A stretch of DNA of 64,000 nt from JBBQZO01 sp038207625 (GCA_038207625.1 JBBQZO010000006.1:124001-188000); one strand, 5' to 3'. Positions 19,358-28,093 are shown, numbered from the stretch's first letter. The notes: generated by a model not told the origin, from the letters alone. Made by a program: numbers and translations.

Positions 19358-20812
19358 CTAGATGCCGCCCATGCAGATGTACTTGATGACCAGGTAATCG
19401 TCCATCCCGTAGGTTGAGCCTTCGCGGCCCAGGCCGGACTGCTTGACGCCGCCGAACGGCGCGATTTCGTTCGAGATCAGGCCGGTGTTCACGCCCACCA
19501 TGCCGCTTTCCAGGCCTTCGGCGATGCGCCAGATGCGCCCGATGTCGCGCGAATAGAAGTAGGCGGCCAGGCCGAACTCGGTGTCGTTGGCCAGACGCAG
19601 CACTTCCTCGTCATCCTTGAAGCGGAACAGCGGCGCCAGCGGACCGAAGGTCTCCTCGCGCGCCACGATCATGTCGCTGGTGACGTCGGCGATGATGGTC
19701 GGCTCGAAGAAGCTGTGGCCCAGCGCGTGGCGCTTGCCGCCGGCCAGCAGGCGTCCGCCCTTGGCGAGCGCGTCGGCGATGTGCTGCTCGACTTTTTCGA
19801 CCGCTTTTTGCTCGATCATAGGGCCTTGCGTGACGCCCGGTTCCTGGCCGTCGCCCACCTTCAGCTTGGCCACCGCCGCCACCAGCTTGGCGGCGAACGC
19901 GTCGTACACACCGTCCTGCACGTACAGGCGGTTGGCGCACACGCAGGTCTGGCCCGCGTTGCGGTATTTCGAGATGATCGCGCCTTCGACGGCGGCGTCC
20001 AGGTCGGCGTCATCGAACACGATGAACGGCGCGTTGCCGCCCAACTCCAGCGACAGTTTCTTGATGGTGGGCGCGCATTGCTGCATCAGCACGCGGCCCA
20101 CCTCGGTCGAGCCGGTGAAGGTCAATTTACGCACCACCGGGTTGCTGGTCATTTCGCCGCCGATCGCGCGCGAGGAGCCGGTGATGACGCTGAAAATACC
20201 GGCCGGCACGCCGGCGCGCGCGGCCAGTTCGGCCAGCGCCAGCGCCGAGAACGGCGTCAGCTCGGCCGGCTTGACGATCATCGGGCAACCGGCCGCCAGC
20301 GCCGGGCCAGCCTTGCGGGTGATCATCGCTGCGGGAAAATTCCACGGCGTGATCGCCGCGCACACGCCGATCGGCTCCTTGGTGACGATCATGCGTTTGT
20401 CGGCCCAGGGCGACTGCAAGGTGTCGCCGGCGACCCGCTTGCCTTCTTCGGCGAACCATTCGATGAACGAGGCCGCGTAGGCGATTTCGCCTTTCGACTC
20501 GCCCAAAGGCTTGCCTTGCTCGGCCGTCATGATCAGGGCCAGGTCGTCCGTGTTGGCCAGCATCAGGTCGTTCCATTTGCGCAGCACGGCGCTGCGCTCT
20601 TTGGCGGTTTTTTTGCGCCAGGCTGGCCAGGCGGCGTTGGCGGCCGCGATCGCGCGCGCCGTCTCGGCCGCGCCCATCGAGGGCACCGTGCCGAGCACGG
20701 CGCCGGTGGCCGGATTGGTGACGGTGATGGTCTTGCCGTCGTCGGCGTCGCTCCATGCGCCGGCCAGGAAACATTGCTGGCGCAGCAGGGTAGGGTCTTT
20801 CAGATTCAACAT
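19358..20812 (-). CDS. gabD: Succinate-semialdehyde dehydrogenase (NADP+)
   Basis: Oxidises succinate semialdehyde to succinate, the second step of GABA use. It is a 484-residue member of the aldehyde dehydrogenase family. Visible are the cofactor region GVCAAITPWNFPAAMI, the general-base glutamate in LELGGNAPFIVF (about 255) and the catalytic Cys in NAGQTCVCANR (about 288). The end, GLGREGSTYGMDDYLVIKYI, is typical of GabD. It follows gabT on the minus strand with a 34-bp gap, so gabT-gabD form an operon. Confidence 0.93.
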   Translation of the reverse strand: MLNLKDPTLLRQQCFLAGAWSDADDGKTITVTNPATGAVLGTVPSMGAAETARAIAAANAAWPAWRKKTAKERSAVLRKWNDLMLANTDDLALIMTAEQGKPLGESKGEIAYAASFIEWFAEEGKRVAGDTLQSPWADKRMIVTKEPIGVCAAITPWNFPAAMITRKAGPALAAGCPMIVKPAELTPFSALALAELAARAGVPAGIFSVITGSSRAIGGEMTSNPVVRKLTFTGSTEVGRVLMQQCAPTIKKLSLELGGNAPFIVFDDADLDAAVEGAIISKYRNAGQTCVCANRLYVQDGVYDAFAAKLVAAVAKLKVGDGQEPGVTQGPMIEQKAVEKVEQHIADALAKGGRLLAGGKRHALGHSFFEPTIIADVTSDMIVAREETFGPLAPLFRFKDDEEVLRLANDTEFGLAAYFYSRDIGRIWRIAEGLESGMVGVNTGLISNEIAPFGGVKQSGLGREGSTYGMDDYLVIKYICMGGI

Positions 20813-20846
20813 GTCAGCTCTCTCAAAAAGGGATAGTCGGGGCGGC

Positions 20847-22118
20847 TCACAGGCACTCGCGCAGCGATGCGTCGAGGATGGCCAGCGCTTCGCCCATCAA
20901 GGCGTCGCTGATCGTCAGCGGAAACAGAAAACGCACCACGTTGCCGTACACGCCACAGGTGAGCAATAGTAGACCTTTTTCCAGCGCGCGCGTTTGGACC
21001 CGCTTGGTGAAGTCGGCATCCGGCGCGCCCGTGGTGGCGTGGTTGAATTCGACGGCGATCATCGCGCCAAGACCGCGCACGTCGGCGATCTGCGGTATCG
21101 ACGAGCGCAGCGCGTTGAGGTGTTCCTTCAGGCGCGCGCCCAGCACGACGGCGCGCTCGACCAGCTTCTCGTCGGTGATCACGTCCAGCACCGCCAGCGC
21201 CGAGGCGATCGCCAGCGGATTGCCGGCGTAGGTGCCGCCCAGACCGCCGGGGGCGGGCGCGTCCATGACCTCGGCGCGACCGCACACGGCCGACAGCGGC
21301 ATGCCGCCGGCCAGACTCTTGGCGATCGTCATCAGGTCCGGCACGACGTCGTAGTGTTCCATCGCGAACAGCTTGCCGGTGCGCGCGAAGCCGGTCTGGA
21401 TTTCGTCGGCGATCAGCAAGATGCCGTGTTCGTCGCAGATCTTGCGCAGCGCCAGCATGAAGTCGTTCGGCGCGGCGTAGAAACCGCCTTCGCCTTGCAC
21501 CGGCTCGATGATGATCGCGGCCACGCGCTTCGGATCGACATCGCACTTGAACAGCATGTTGAGCCCGGCGATCGCGTCGGCCGTGCTGGTGCCGTGCAGT
21601 TCGACGGGAAACGGCGCGTGGTAGATCTCGCCCGGAAAGGGGCCGAAACCCAGTTTGTACGGGGCCACTTTGCCGGTCAGCGCCATGCCCAGACTGGTGC
21701 GGCCGTGGAAGGCGCCGGAAAACGCGATGACGGCGCTGCGCCCGGTGGCGGCGCGCGCGATCTTGATGGCGTTTTCCACCGCTTCGGCGCCGCTGGAAAA
21801 AAACGCGGTCTTCTTGGCGTGGCTGCCCGGCGTCAGCGCATTGATGCGCTCGGCCAGTGCGACATAGCTCTCGTAAGGCACCACCTGGTAGCAGGTGTGG
21901 GTGAACTTGCCCAACTGCTGCTCGATCGCGGCGACCAGCTTCGGATGGCGGTGACCGGTGTTAAGCACGGCGATGCCGGCCGCGAAATCGATGTAGCGAC
22001 GCCCTTCGACGTCCCAGATCTCGGAGTTCAGGGCGCGCTCGGCATAAAACTGGCACATCACGCCGACGCCGCGTGGCGTGGCTGCGTCTTTACGTTGTTG
22101 AAGTTCGGAATTGGTCAT
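20847..22118 (-). CDS. gabT: 4-aminobutyrate--2-oxoglutarate aminotransferase
   Basis: Moves the amino group of GABA to 2-oxoglutarate, giving succinate semialdehyde. It is a class III PLP aminotransferase of 423 residues. Visible are SGAEAVENAIKIARAATGR (cofactor phosphate region), EPVQGEGGFYAAP, the aspartate in LLIADEIQTGFARTG, and the Schiff-base lysine in TIAKSLAGGMPL. It is the first gene of the gabTD operon. Its upstream region carries an element shared with the MocR gene at 32.6-34.1 kb. The enzyme might also accept 5-aminovalerate. Confidence 0.92.
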   Translation of the reverse strand: MTNSELQQRKDAATPRGVGVMCQFYAERALNSEIWDVEGRRYIDFAAGIAVLNTGHRHPKLVAAIEQQLGKFTHTCYQVVPYESYVALAERINALTPGSHAKKTAFFSSGAEAVENAIKIARAATGRSAVIAFSGAFHGRTSLGMALTGKVAPYKLGFGPFPGEIYHAPFPVELHGTSTADAIAGLNMLFKCDVDPKRVAAIIIEPVQGEGGFYAAPNDFMLALRKICDEHGILLIADEIQTGFARTGKLFAMEHYDVVPDLMTIAKSLAGGMPLSAVCGRAEVMDAPAPGGLGGTYAGNPLAIASALAVLDVITDEKLVERAVVLGARLKEHLNALRSSIPQIADVRGLGAMIAVEFNHATTGAPDADFTKRVQTRALEKGLLLLTCGVYGNVVRFLFPLTISDALMGEALAILDASLRECL

Positions 22119-22172
22119 GATGGGCTCGCGTGCGTTGGTGGTTGAGGTAGTGGATCGATACTACACCTGGCA

Positions 22173-22198
22173 TGGCACCACTAATAGATCCAAATAGC
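22173..22198. promoter_or_regulatory. Putative MocR/GabR operator upstream of gabT
   Basis: TGGCAC, then AATA, then CCAAATAGC occur at fixed spacing (19 of 26 positions identical) here and at 34149-34174 upstream of the MocR-type regulator gene. TGGCACCA here also has an inverted partner, TGGTGCCA, at 22209-22216. It is centred about 65 bp upstream of the gabT start on the minus strand. The regulator-operator link is inferred. Confidence 0.6.
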
Positions 22199-22266
22199 GT
22201 TGCTGCGATGGTGCCACTGCCGGGATCATCGCCACCTCCGACATGTTTGCAACAATGCTAAACAGC

Positions 22267-22272
22267 TATAAT
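22267..22272 (+). promoter_or_regulatory. -10 element of the first S41 peptidase gene
   Basis: A perfect TATAAT 61 bp before the start codon. No good -35 is visible. The downstream paralogue has TATAAT at nearly the same distance (24067-24072, 59 bp). Confidence 0.4.
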
Positions 22273-22332
22273 TGCGTCCGGCCATGGCTGCCTGTCTGGC
22301 ACACCGGGTAGCTGTTCTTTGGAAGCTCGACA

Positions 22333-24030
22333 ATGACACGATGCGCGCTGGCCACACTTACCGCACTCACCCTGGTGATGTCGTGCACTGTTGCGCGCGG
22401 GCAGGATAGCGCGCACCAGGCGCGCAAGGCTTACGACGACAGGCACTATGCCACCGCCGCCGCTTTGTACGTGCAGGCGTTTGAACAAAACCCGGCCGAT
22501 CTGGAACTGCTGTACGGGGCCGCCTGCGCCTATGCGCTGGAGGGCGATCGGCCAGCGGCGCTGGCGACGCTGACGCTGGCGTTCCAGCATGGTTATGTGA
22601 ACGCCGACGTCATCGAGCACGACACGGATTTTGCCAGCTTGCAGACCGAGCCGCGCTGGCTGACGCTGCTCGCGCAGATGCGCGCGCGGGCCGCGTTCGA
22701 TGCGCGCCTGTGGGACTCGCCGGCGCTGGCGACCGGCTACCGCGCCAACCTCAGCGATGACGAGAAGATTGCCGGCCTGTCCAAGTTCTGGTCCGAGGTG
22801 AAGTACAACTTCGTCTACGTCGAGCAACTCAAGAAACTGGACTGGGACGCGCTCTACCTGGCTTACCTGCCGAAAGTGCGCGCGAGCACCTCGACGGCCC
22901 AGTACTACCGCGTGCTTGACGAACTGTGTGCGCTGCTGCAGGACGGCCATACCAAGGTGGTGGCGCCGGACGCGGTGCGCGACAAGGCGCGCGCGCGCGT
23001 GCCGCTACGCACCGGCATGATTGAAGGGCACGTGATGGTGCAGGAGGTATTCGAACCGGGTTTGCGCGCACACGGCGTGCTGCCCGGGATGGAGATCACG
23101 GCGGTCGATGGCGTGCCGGTGCGCACCTATGCCGCGCGCATGGTGACCCCGACGATCAGCGCCTCGACCGCGCAGGACCGCGCGTATCGCAGCTACGGCT
23201 ATGCGTTGCTGGAAGGCGAGCGCAGCGTGCCGGTGAATGTCACGTTCAAGGATGCGCGCGGAAAAACCTCGGTGCAGGCGCTGCAGCGCATGGCATGGGA
23301 CGATTGGGACAAGCTCGCCGTGCGTCCCGAGCCTTTCCTCATGCGCACACTGACCGGCGGCGTCGCCTATGTCGCCCTGAACAGCTTTGGCTCCGCGCAG
23401 GCGGCCGACGCTTTCATGGCCGCCTTCGATCAGATCGCGCCGTCAAGCGCGCTGATCATCGACCTGCGTGACAACAGCGGCGGCAGTTCCAATGTCGGCT
23501 ACCGGATCCTGGCCACGCTGGCCGACCGGCCGTTCGCCAAAAGCGGCTGGTCCACGCGCCACTACAAACCGAGCTACCGGGCGTGGGGAACGGCGCTGCC
23601 GAACTTCGATGGGGATCCCGAAACCGTGCCGGTCGATCCGCTGCGCCGCTATACCAAACCAGTGCTGCTGCTGACGGCGGCGGGAACCTTTTCGGCAGCC
23701 GAGGACTTCGCGCTGGCCTTCGACGCGATGGGGCGCGGGCGCATCGTCGGCGAGCCGACCGGCGGCAGCAGCGGCCAGCCCTTGACAATCGCCTTGCCGG
23801 GAGGTGGACACGCGCGCATCTGCACCAAGCAGGACCGCTATCCGGACGGGCGACTGTTTGTCGGCATCGGGGTCCAGCCCAACTTGCTGGTGCATCCGCG
23901 CGTGGCGGACCTGCGCCGCGGCAGCGACAGTGTGCTGCAGGCGGCGCTGGCCCAGCTGCACACCGCTTCGAACCGCTCGGACGCCCAGCGCCGCGGCGCG
24001 CCGCAGTCCGCCAGCAAGGGTGCGCAATAA
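22333..24030 (+). CDS. S41-family peptidase with N-terminal TPR-like region (copy 1)
   Basis: Exported 565-residue serine peptidase of the C-terminal-processing (S41) type; substrate unknown. The signal peptide ends near TVARGQ. Residues about 25-115 form TPR-like helices (YATAAALYVQAF, CAYALEGDRPAAL). A PDZ-like region follows (GMEITAVDGVPV). The catalytic domain shows LIIDLRDNSGGSS, the nucleophile region GTFSAAEDFALAFDAMG (Ser near 453) and the lysine/glycine block GEPTGGSSGQPL. It is strongly similar along its whole length to the next gene, so the pair is a tandem duplication. Confidence 0.85.
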   Translation: MTRCALATLTALTLVMSCTVARGQDSAHQARKAYDDRHYATAAALYVQAFEQNPADLELLYGAACAYALEGDRPAALATLTLAFQHGYVNADVIEHDTDFASLQTEPRWLTLLAQMRARAAFDARLWDSPALATGYRANLSDDEKIAGLSKFWSEVKYNFVYVEQLKKLDWDALYLAYLPKVRASTSTAQYYRVLDELCALLQDGHTKVVAPDAVRDKARARVPLRTGMIEGHVMVQEVFEPGLRAHGVLPGMEITAVDGVPVRTYAARMVTPTISASTAQDRAYRSYGYALLEGERSVPVNVTFKDARGKTSVQALQRMAWDDWDKLAVRPEPFLMRTLTGGVAYVALNSFGSAQAADAFMAAFDQIAPSSALIIDLRDNSGGSSNVGYRILATLADRPFAKSGWSTRHYKPSYRAWGTALPNFDGDPETVPVDPLRRYTKPVLLLTAAGTFSAAEDFALAFDAMGRGRIVGEPTGGSSGQPLTIALPGGGHARICTKQDRYPDGRLFVGIGVQPNLLVHPRVADLRRGSDSVLQAALAQLHTASNRSDAQRRGAPQSASKGAQ

Positions 24031-24066
24031 TGCCGAGTTCGCCGAGGTGGCGGGGCGCAAAGCGTC

Positions 24067-24072
24067 TATAAT
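24067..24072 (+). promoter_or_regulatory. -10 element of the second S41 peptidase gene
   Basis: A perfect TATAAT 59 bp before the start codon, in the same relative position as in the upstream paralogue. No convincing -35 was seen. Confidence 0.4.
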
Positions 24073-24130
24073 TTCTTTCCGTGCCGCCCGTTCAGGTGCT
24101 CCCCGTGCCACTCTTTCATGGAGTTTGCTG

Positions 24131-25765
24131 ATGCCACGACATTTGTTTGCCGCATTTTCTCTGCTCGTATTGTCGTCCTGCGCACTGGCGCAAGATCTCG
24201 TCCAGCAGGCGATCGATGCGCGCGCCGGCAAGCACTACGCGCGCGCGGCAGCGCTGTACACCGAGGCGTTTGAGCACGACCGCGTGCAGTTTCCGCTGCT
24301 GGTCGACGCCGCCGGTGCCTACGCGCTGGCGGGCGACCGGAAAAATGCGATGGCCACGTTGACGCGCGCCTACCAGAGCGGCTACACCGACGCCGCACAC
24401 GCCGAGCAGGACAGCGAACTGGCCAGCTTGCGTGCCGATCCGGCCTGGGCCGGCTTGATCGCGCAGATGAAGGTCAAGGCCACGTTTGACGCGCGCCTGT
24501 GGAATTCGCCGGCGCTGGCGACCGGCTTTCGCGACAATATCAGCGACGACGAAAAGCTGGCCGGCCTGTCCAAATTCTGGTCCGAAGTGAAGTACAACTT
24601 CGTCTTCGTCGAGCAGCTCAAGAAACTGGACTGGGACGCGCTCTACCTCGCCTACATCCCGAAGGTGCGCGCCACCACCTCGACGGCGCAGTTCTACCGG
24701 GTGCTCAGCGAACTGTGCGCGCAGCTGCAGGATGGCCACACCAATGTGTATGCGCCTGGCCAGGTGTACGAAAAACAGATCACGCGCGCGCCGCTCAATA
24801 CCGCGCTGGTGCAGGGCAAGGTGATGGTGCTCGACGTGTTCGATGCGCAGCTGCGCGCCGACGGCGTGCTGCGCGGCGTGGAGATCACCGCCATCGACGG
24901 CGTGCCCGTGAAGGTCTATGCCGAACGCGAAGTGACGCCGTACAGCAGCGCCTCGACCCAGCAGGACCTGGATAACCGCACCTACGGTTTCGCGCTGCTT
25001 GACGGTCCGCTGGACGTCGCTGCCCAGGTTACCTTCAAGGACGCGCAGGGCACCGTGTTCGACACGGCGGTGGGGCGCGTGTCGTGGGATGCCTGGCGCA
25101 AGGTGCGCCCCAACAGCGCGCCGTTCACGCTGCGCATGTTGGATGGCGACGTCGCCTACGTCGCCTTGAACAGCTTCGACGGCCCGGAAGCGGCCGACGC
25201 CTTCATGGCCGCGTACGGCCAGATCGCACAATCGAGCGCGCTGATCATCGACCTGCGCGACAACGGCGGGGGCAGCTCCAGCGTCGGCTACCGGGTGCTG
25301 GCCACCCTGACCACGCAGCCGTTTCCGACCAGCCGCTGGTCCACCCGCGACTACCGGCCCAGCTATCGGGCCTGGGGCAAGAACATGCCCAATTTCGGCT
25401 CGGATCTGCAGATCATGCAGCCCGACGGCCAGCGCTACTACGCCAAGCCGGTGCTGGTGCTGACGGCCGCCAGCACGTTCTCGGCGGCCGAGGATTTCGC
25501 CGTCGCGTTCGACGCGATGGGGCGCGGGCGCATCGTCGGCGAGCCCACCGGTGGCAGCACCGGCCAGCCGCTGTTCATCACGCTGCCCGGCGGCGGGCGC
25601 GCGCGCATCTGCACCAAGCAAGACAGCTATCCGGACGGGCGCGCGTTTGTCGGCGTCGGCGTGCAGCCCGGCGTGCTGGTGCACCCCACCGTGGCCGACC
25701 TGCGCCAGGGCCGCGACACGGTGCTGCAGGCGGCGCTGGCGCTGCTGGCCGAGCCGGCCAAATAG
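24131..25765 (+). CDS. S41-family peptidase with N-terminal TPR-like region (copy 2)
   Basis: Paralogue of the preceding gene: 544 residues in the same domain order. The signal peptide ends at SSCALAQ. TPR-like helices follow (YARAAALYTEAF, AGAYALAGDRKNA), then a PDZ-like region (GVEITAIDGVPVKVYAER), then the S41 domain with LIIDLRDNGGGSSSVGY, STFSAAEDFAVAFDAMG (Ser near 450) and GEPTGGSTGQPL. Copies share long stretches such as ALATG, LAGLSKFWSEVKYNFV and QLKKLDWDALYLAY. I chose the ATG at 24131, with GGAG 8 nt upstream; the frame is open well before it but overlaps copy 1. Confidence 0.85.
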   Translation: MPRHLFAAFSLLVLSSCALAQDLVQQAIDARAGKHYARAAALYTEAFEHDRVQFPLLVDAAGAYALAGDRKNAMATLTRAYQSGYTDAAHAEQDSELASLRADPAWAGLIAQMKVKATFDARLWNSPALATGFRDNISDDEKLAGLSKFWSEVKYNFVFVEQLKKLDWDALYLAYIPKVRATTSTAQFYRVLSELCAQLQDGHTNVYAPGQVYEKQITRAPLNTALVQGKVMVLDVFDAQLRADGVLRGVEITAIDGVPVKVYAEREVTPYSSASTQQDLDNRTYGFALLDGPLDVAAQVTFKDAQGTVFDTAVGRVSWDAWRKVRPNSAPFTLRMLDGDVAYVALNSFDGPEAADAFMAAYGQIAQSSALIIDLRDNGGGSSSVGYRVLATLTTQPFPTSRWSTRDYRPSYRAWGKNMPNFGSDLQIMQPDGQRYYAKPVLVLTAASTFSAAEDFAVAFDAMGRGRIVGEPTGGSTGQPLFITLPGGGRARICTKQDSYPDGRAFVGVGVQPGVLVHPTVADLRQGRDTVLQAALALLAEPAK

Positions 25766-26228
25766 GGCTGGACGGAGCGACGCTACCATTTGCCCGTCGC
25801 TACCCTTGACTGAGGATAAGAGGCGAGGACGCTGCTGGCACATGGGTTGAATGCCCATGAGGCAGCAACACGGCTCAAAATCGAAAAGATGGCGCAATGC
25901 GATGCGTTTGGCGGGGCGCGGTAAGCACCTCAACAAAGCCAATGGTCGGATTTGAAGCTTCGCTACCACTGGGCAGCACGACGCGTCCGGTTGTCGCAAG
26001 TAAGCACTTGGGGGGGGCTACCTTGGTTGGCGAGCTGCGCCGCTGCACCTGTGTCAGCGAACGAAGGAAGCGCTTGTGCGGGCGTTCAGAATCACCCGCG
26101 CGGCCCCGAAGGAGGGGGGCAAAATCACGTTTCAATTACGCGGTTGAGCGCCGCCGAACGAGCGATGCTGATCCACGGCCGTCCGGCGCTCTACAAGGGA
26201 CGAGCTAAAGCGTGGACCGAGGCGTGCG
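25766..26228. other. Intergenic stretch, no clear gene
   Basis: GC-rich spacer with a run of eight G near 26010. A plus-strand frame (25952-26251) ends with RLSAAERAMLIHGRPALYKG, which looks mildly protein-like, but there is no ribosome site or known family. It may be a decayed gene. The base composition changes abruptly just after this stretch. Confidence 0.4.
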
Positions 26229-26265
26229 ACGCCTCAAAAGTTTCTAATTGACACAGTTTATTTAT

Positions 26266-26292
26266 TGACATGAATGTATTGCTGATATAGCA
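26266..26292 (+). promoter_or_regulatory. Candidate promoter of the peptide genes
   Basis: A perfect TTGACA (26266-26271) is followed after 15 bp by TATAGC (26287-26292). The spacing is short, so this is tentative. Another TTGACA lies at 26249-26254. The start of transcription would leave a leader of about 110 nt. Confidence 0.4.
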
Positions 26293-26325
26293 TCTCACGG
26301 CTGCGATCTTTGGTTGCAGTAAATG

Positions 26326-26362
26326 CCATTTAACAATGGTATGCACCGGAATTAATTTCCGG
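26326..26362. promoter_or_regulatory. Two adjacent inverted repeats in the peptide-gene leader
   Basis: CCATT-TAAC-AATGG (26326-26339) and CCGGAA-TTAAT-TTCCGG (26346-26362) are both exact. They may be operators or leader hairpins in front of the first peptide gene. Confidence 0.4.
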
Positions 26363-26408
26363 CCGCGATGTCGTCATTGACGCTCTTATAATGAAGAAAA
26401 AGGAAAAT

Positions 26409-26561
26409 ATGTCGATTCTGAAAAAAATAGTGGTGTTCAGTTTAGTGGTTGGTCTGTCGTCGGCCGTGTTCGCATTGAGGATGGCCGACACCTGCTACCG
26501 TTGTACAGGCACTGCGGACGGGAATACCACGGTGTGCGTTAAAATTAATTGCCCAGCGTAA
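26409..26561 (+). CDS. Secreted cysteine-rich peptide precursor 1 (50 residues)
   Basis: A 50-residue precursor. Residues 1-22 look like a Sec signal peptide: basic start (MSILKK), hydrophobic core, small residues, probable cleavage after AVFA. The mature part would be 28 residues with Cys29, 32, 43 and 48 (C-x2-C-x10-C-x4-C), enough for two disulfides, ending in CPA. A purine-rich ribosome site (AAGGA) lies 4 nt upstream. A second copy starts 39 bp after the stop. No known bacteriocin or toxin family is recognised. The adjoining exporter and thiol-disulfide gene suggest an exported, disulfide-bonded peptide. Confidence 0.8.
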   Translation: MSILKKIVVFSLVVGLSSAVFALRMADTCYRCTGTADGNTTVCVKINCPA

Positions 26562-26600
26562 TTGCCTCGTTAAAACATTTTGACTAAAAAAGGAAAAAAT

Positions 26601-26753
26601 ATGTCGATTCTGAAAAAAACGGTTATATTCAGTTTGGTGGTTGGTCTGTCTTCGGCAGTGTTTGCATTGAGGATGGCCGACACCTGCTACCGTTGTGGCA
26701 GCTCCTCGGACGGCAGCGTGACGGTGTGCACTAAAATCGCCTGCCCAGCATAG
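26601..26753 (+). CDS. Secreted cysteine-rich peptide precursor 2 (50 residues)
   Basis: Tandem paralogue of the preceding peptide: same length, 40 of 50 residues identical. Residues 1-32 differ only at 7 and 9, while positions 33-47 carry eight differences, so the signal and the start of the mature part (ALRMADTCYRC) are conserved and the loops vary. All four cysteines and the CPA end are kept. AGGA lies 6 nt before the ATG, and the preceding spacer repeats the A-rich ribosome site of copy 1. The pattern is that of a gene family with a constant export signal and a changing active part. Confidence 0.8.
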   Translation: MSILKKTVIFSLVVGLSSAVFALRMADTCYRCGSSSDGSVTVCTKIACPA

Positions 26754-26807
26754 TAATTTAACCATTGTCGCGGCTCGTATCGACGCTGTGACAACATAAT
26801 TGTATCA

Positions 26808-26835
26808 AGAGCGCTCCTTTTGACGGAGCCGCTCT
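26808..26835 (+). terminator. Hairpin between the peptide genes and the exporter genes
   Basis: AGAGCGCTCC pairs with GGAGCCGCTCT (one bulged base) around a 7-nt loop. No T-tract follows. It could partly terminate or stabilise the peptide transcript, so that far more peptide than transporter is made. Confidence 0.5.
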
Positions 26836-26862
26836 CGTACTTACAGCCACTTCGAATGAGCG

Positions 26863-28092
26863 ATGATGATCTTGTTTCGCGAAAAGAAATTTCTACTAAT
26901 GGCGTGCCTCTTAACGCTTCTGTGTTTCATGCTTGCGGCCTTTGTGGGTGTGCGTCGCGTGGAAATGGCGTATGAACTGACAAAACACGGTTTTGATCGC
27001 GCGGTCGTGATCGCACCTGGCGTGAAGAAAAATCGTATATTGACTGCGGTGGAAGCGGCCCGTTCCCAAATAAATACGGTCAGTATGCTCGATGGACCTT
27101 TAGCTGTCGTATCGCGTGACGGAGCATTGAAACTCAGTGCGATGCCCGAGATTGAATCAATGATGGCGATAACGAAGTCGGACAAAAAACTGTCAGTCGA
27201 CGATGGCCTGACCAGTGATGTTACGATTTTTAATGTTCCTACTCAATTTATTACACAATTTCATCTGGGGGATCCATTGTTGCTAGGCGGCGAAACGTAC
27301 GTCCCGAGCAAGGCCTTCCAACAGAAACTGGCGAACGGGACCTCATCCCGTCGCGCGACCTTGGGGATCTCCGATAGCGTCGCGAGCTTAATTAACGCTG
27401 GTGATCAAAAAGTCGATTTGTCGAATTACAAGCTTGCCGTCGTGCTATCGGCGCAAGCATTTGATCTTCCTGGCGGATCGACTGCGTTTGACTATACGCT
27501 GTTCGCAACGGGTGAGCCGGCCAAGATTGAGGTGCCAAATACAACGATGTCGGTCAAAGTTTGGCTTGTCGCGAAAGTTAAAGGCGGCGTCGATTCGACG
27601 GCGACCTTCCAAAAACTTGCTGACATTGTCGAGATGGACGCAGGCGCGAATGGTGAGCGTAATCTTGTGCTATTGCCTATGACCCAATTCCTTTCAAAGC
27701 AATTGTCGGTTGCATATCTGGACATCTGGGCCACGCGACTACTGCAGGGCGTGTTTGCAGTATCGACTTTATTGCTACTTATGCTTGTTTTGACCAGGCA
27801 GTTGCGCTTGAAGCGGGAAGTTTCGCTTCGTCAAGCGACAGGGGCCAGCAAGCTTGCGGCGGTCTGGTTGAGTTCAAGGACTACCATGGCTGCGGTCCTT
27901 GCCGGCATCGGACTCGGAAGCGTGCTTGCAATGGCAACCTGTTTCGCTGTGCAAAAACCGGTATTGGTGACGCTCTACCCCATGCTTGGAGCAATGGCTG
28001 GCGTAGGGGCACTCTCCGTACTAATTGTATTTCTCGGTAGTATGCTCGCTACCCGTGTGCCATTGGCAATGCAATTGAAAGGTTCTTGGTAA
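26863..28092 (+). CDS. MacB/FtsX-type ABC permease 1
   Basis: A 409-residue inner-membrane permease. One N-terminal helix (about 8-31) is followed by a roughly 250-residue periplasmic domain and three helices at the C-terminal end (about 290-312, 342-365, 375-397). The cytoplasmic segment between them, RLKREVSLRQATGASK, is the coupling region of FtsX-type permeases. Unlike MacB it has no fused ATPase; that is encoded separately downstream. It starts 27 bp after a hairpin that follows the peptide genes, and its stop is one base before the next start. Weak ribosome site. Confidence 0.85.
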   Translation: MMILFREKKFLLMACLLTLLCFMLAAFVGVRRVEMAYELTKHGFDRAVVIAPGVKKNRILTAVEAARSQINTVSMLDGPLAVVSRDGALKLSAMPEIESMMAITKSDKKLSVDDGLTSDVTIFNVPTQFITQFHLGDPLLLGGETYVPSKAFQQKLANGTSSRRATLGISDSVASLINAGDQKVDLSNYKLAVVLSAQAFDLPGGSTAFDYTLFATGEPAKIEVPNTTMSVKVWLVAKVKGGVDSTATFQKLADIVEMDAGANGERNLVLLPMTQFLSKQLSVAYLDIWATRLLQGVFAVSTLLLLMLVLTRQLRLKREVSLRQATGASKLAAVWLSSRTTMAAVLAGIGLGSVLAMATCFAVQKPVLVTLYPMLGAMAGVGALSVLIVFLGSMLATRVPLAMQLKGSW

Positions 28093-28093
28093 T

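Noticed and set aside
25897..26251. Possible short genes in the GC-rich spacer before the peptide island
   Set aside because: Only a short patch looks protein-like; no known transposase, regulator or immunity motif could be found.
26377..26392. TTGACG and TATAAT close together just before the first peptide gene
   Set aside because: Only four bases separate them, far from the 16-18 bp needed for a sigma-70 promoter; one hexamer may still be used with another partner.
26442..26765. 107-codon minus-strand frame over the twin peptides, with internal repetition
   Set aside because: The repetition only reflects the duplication of the plus-strand peptide genes.
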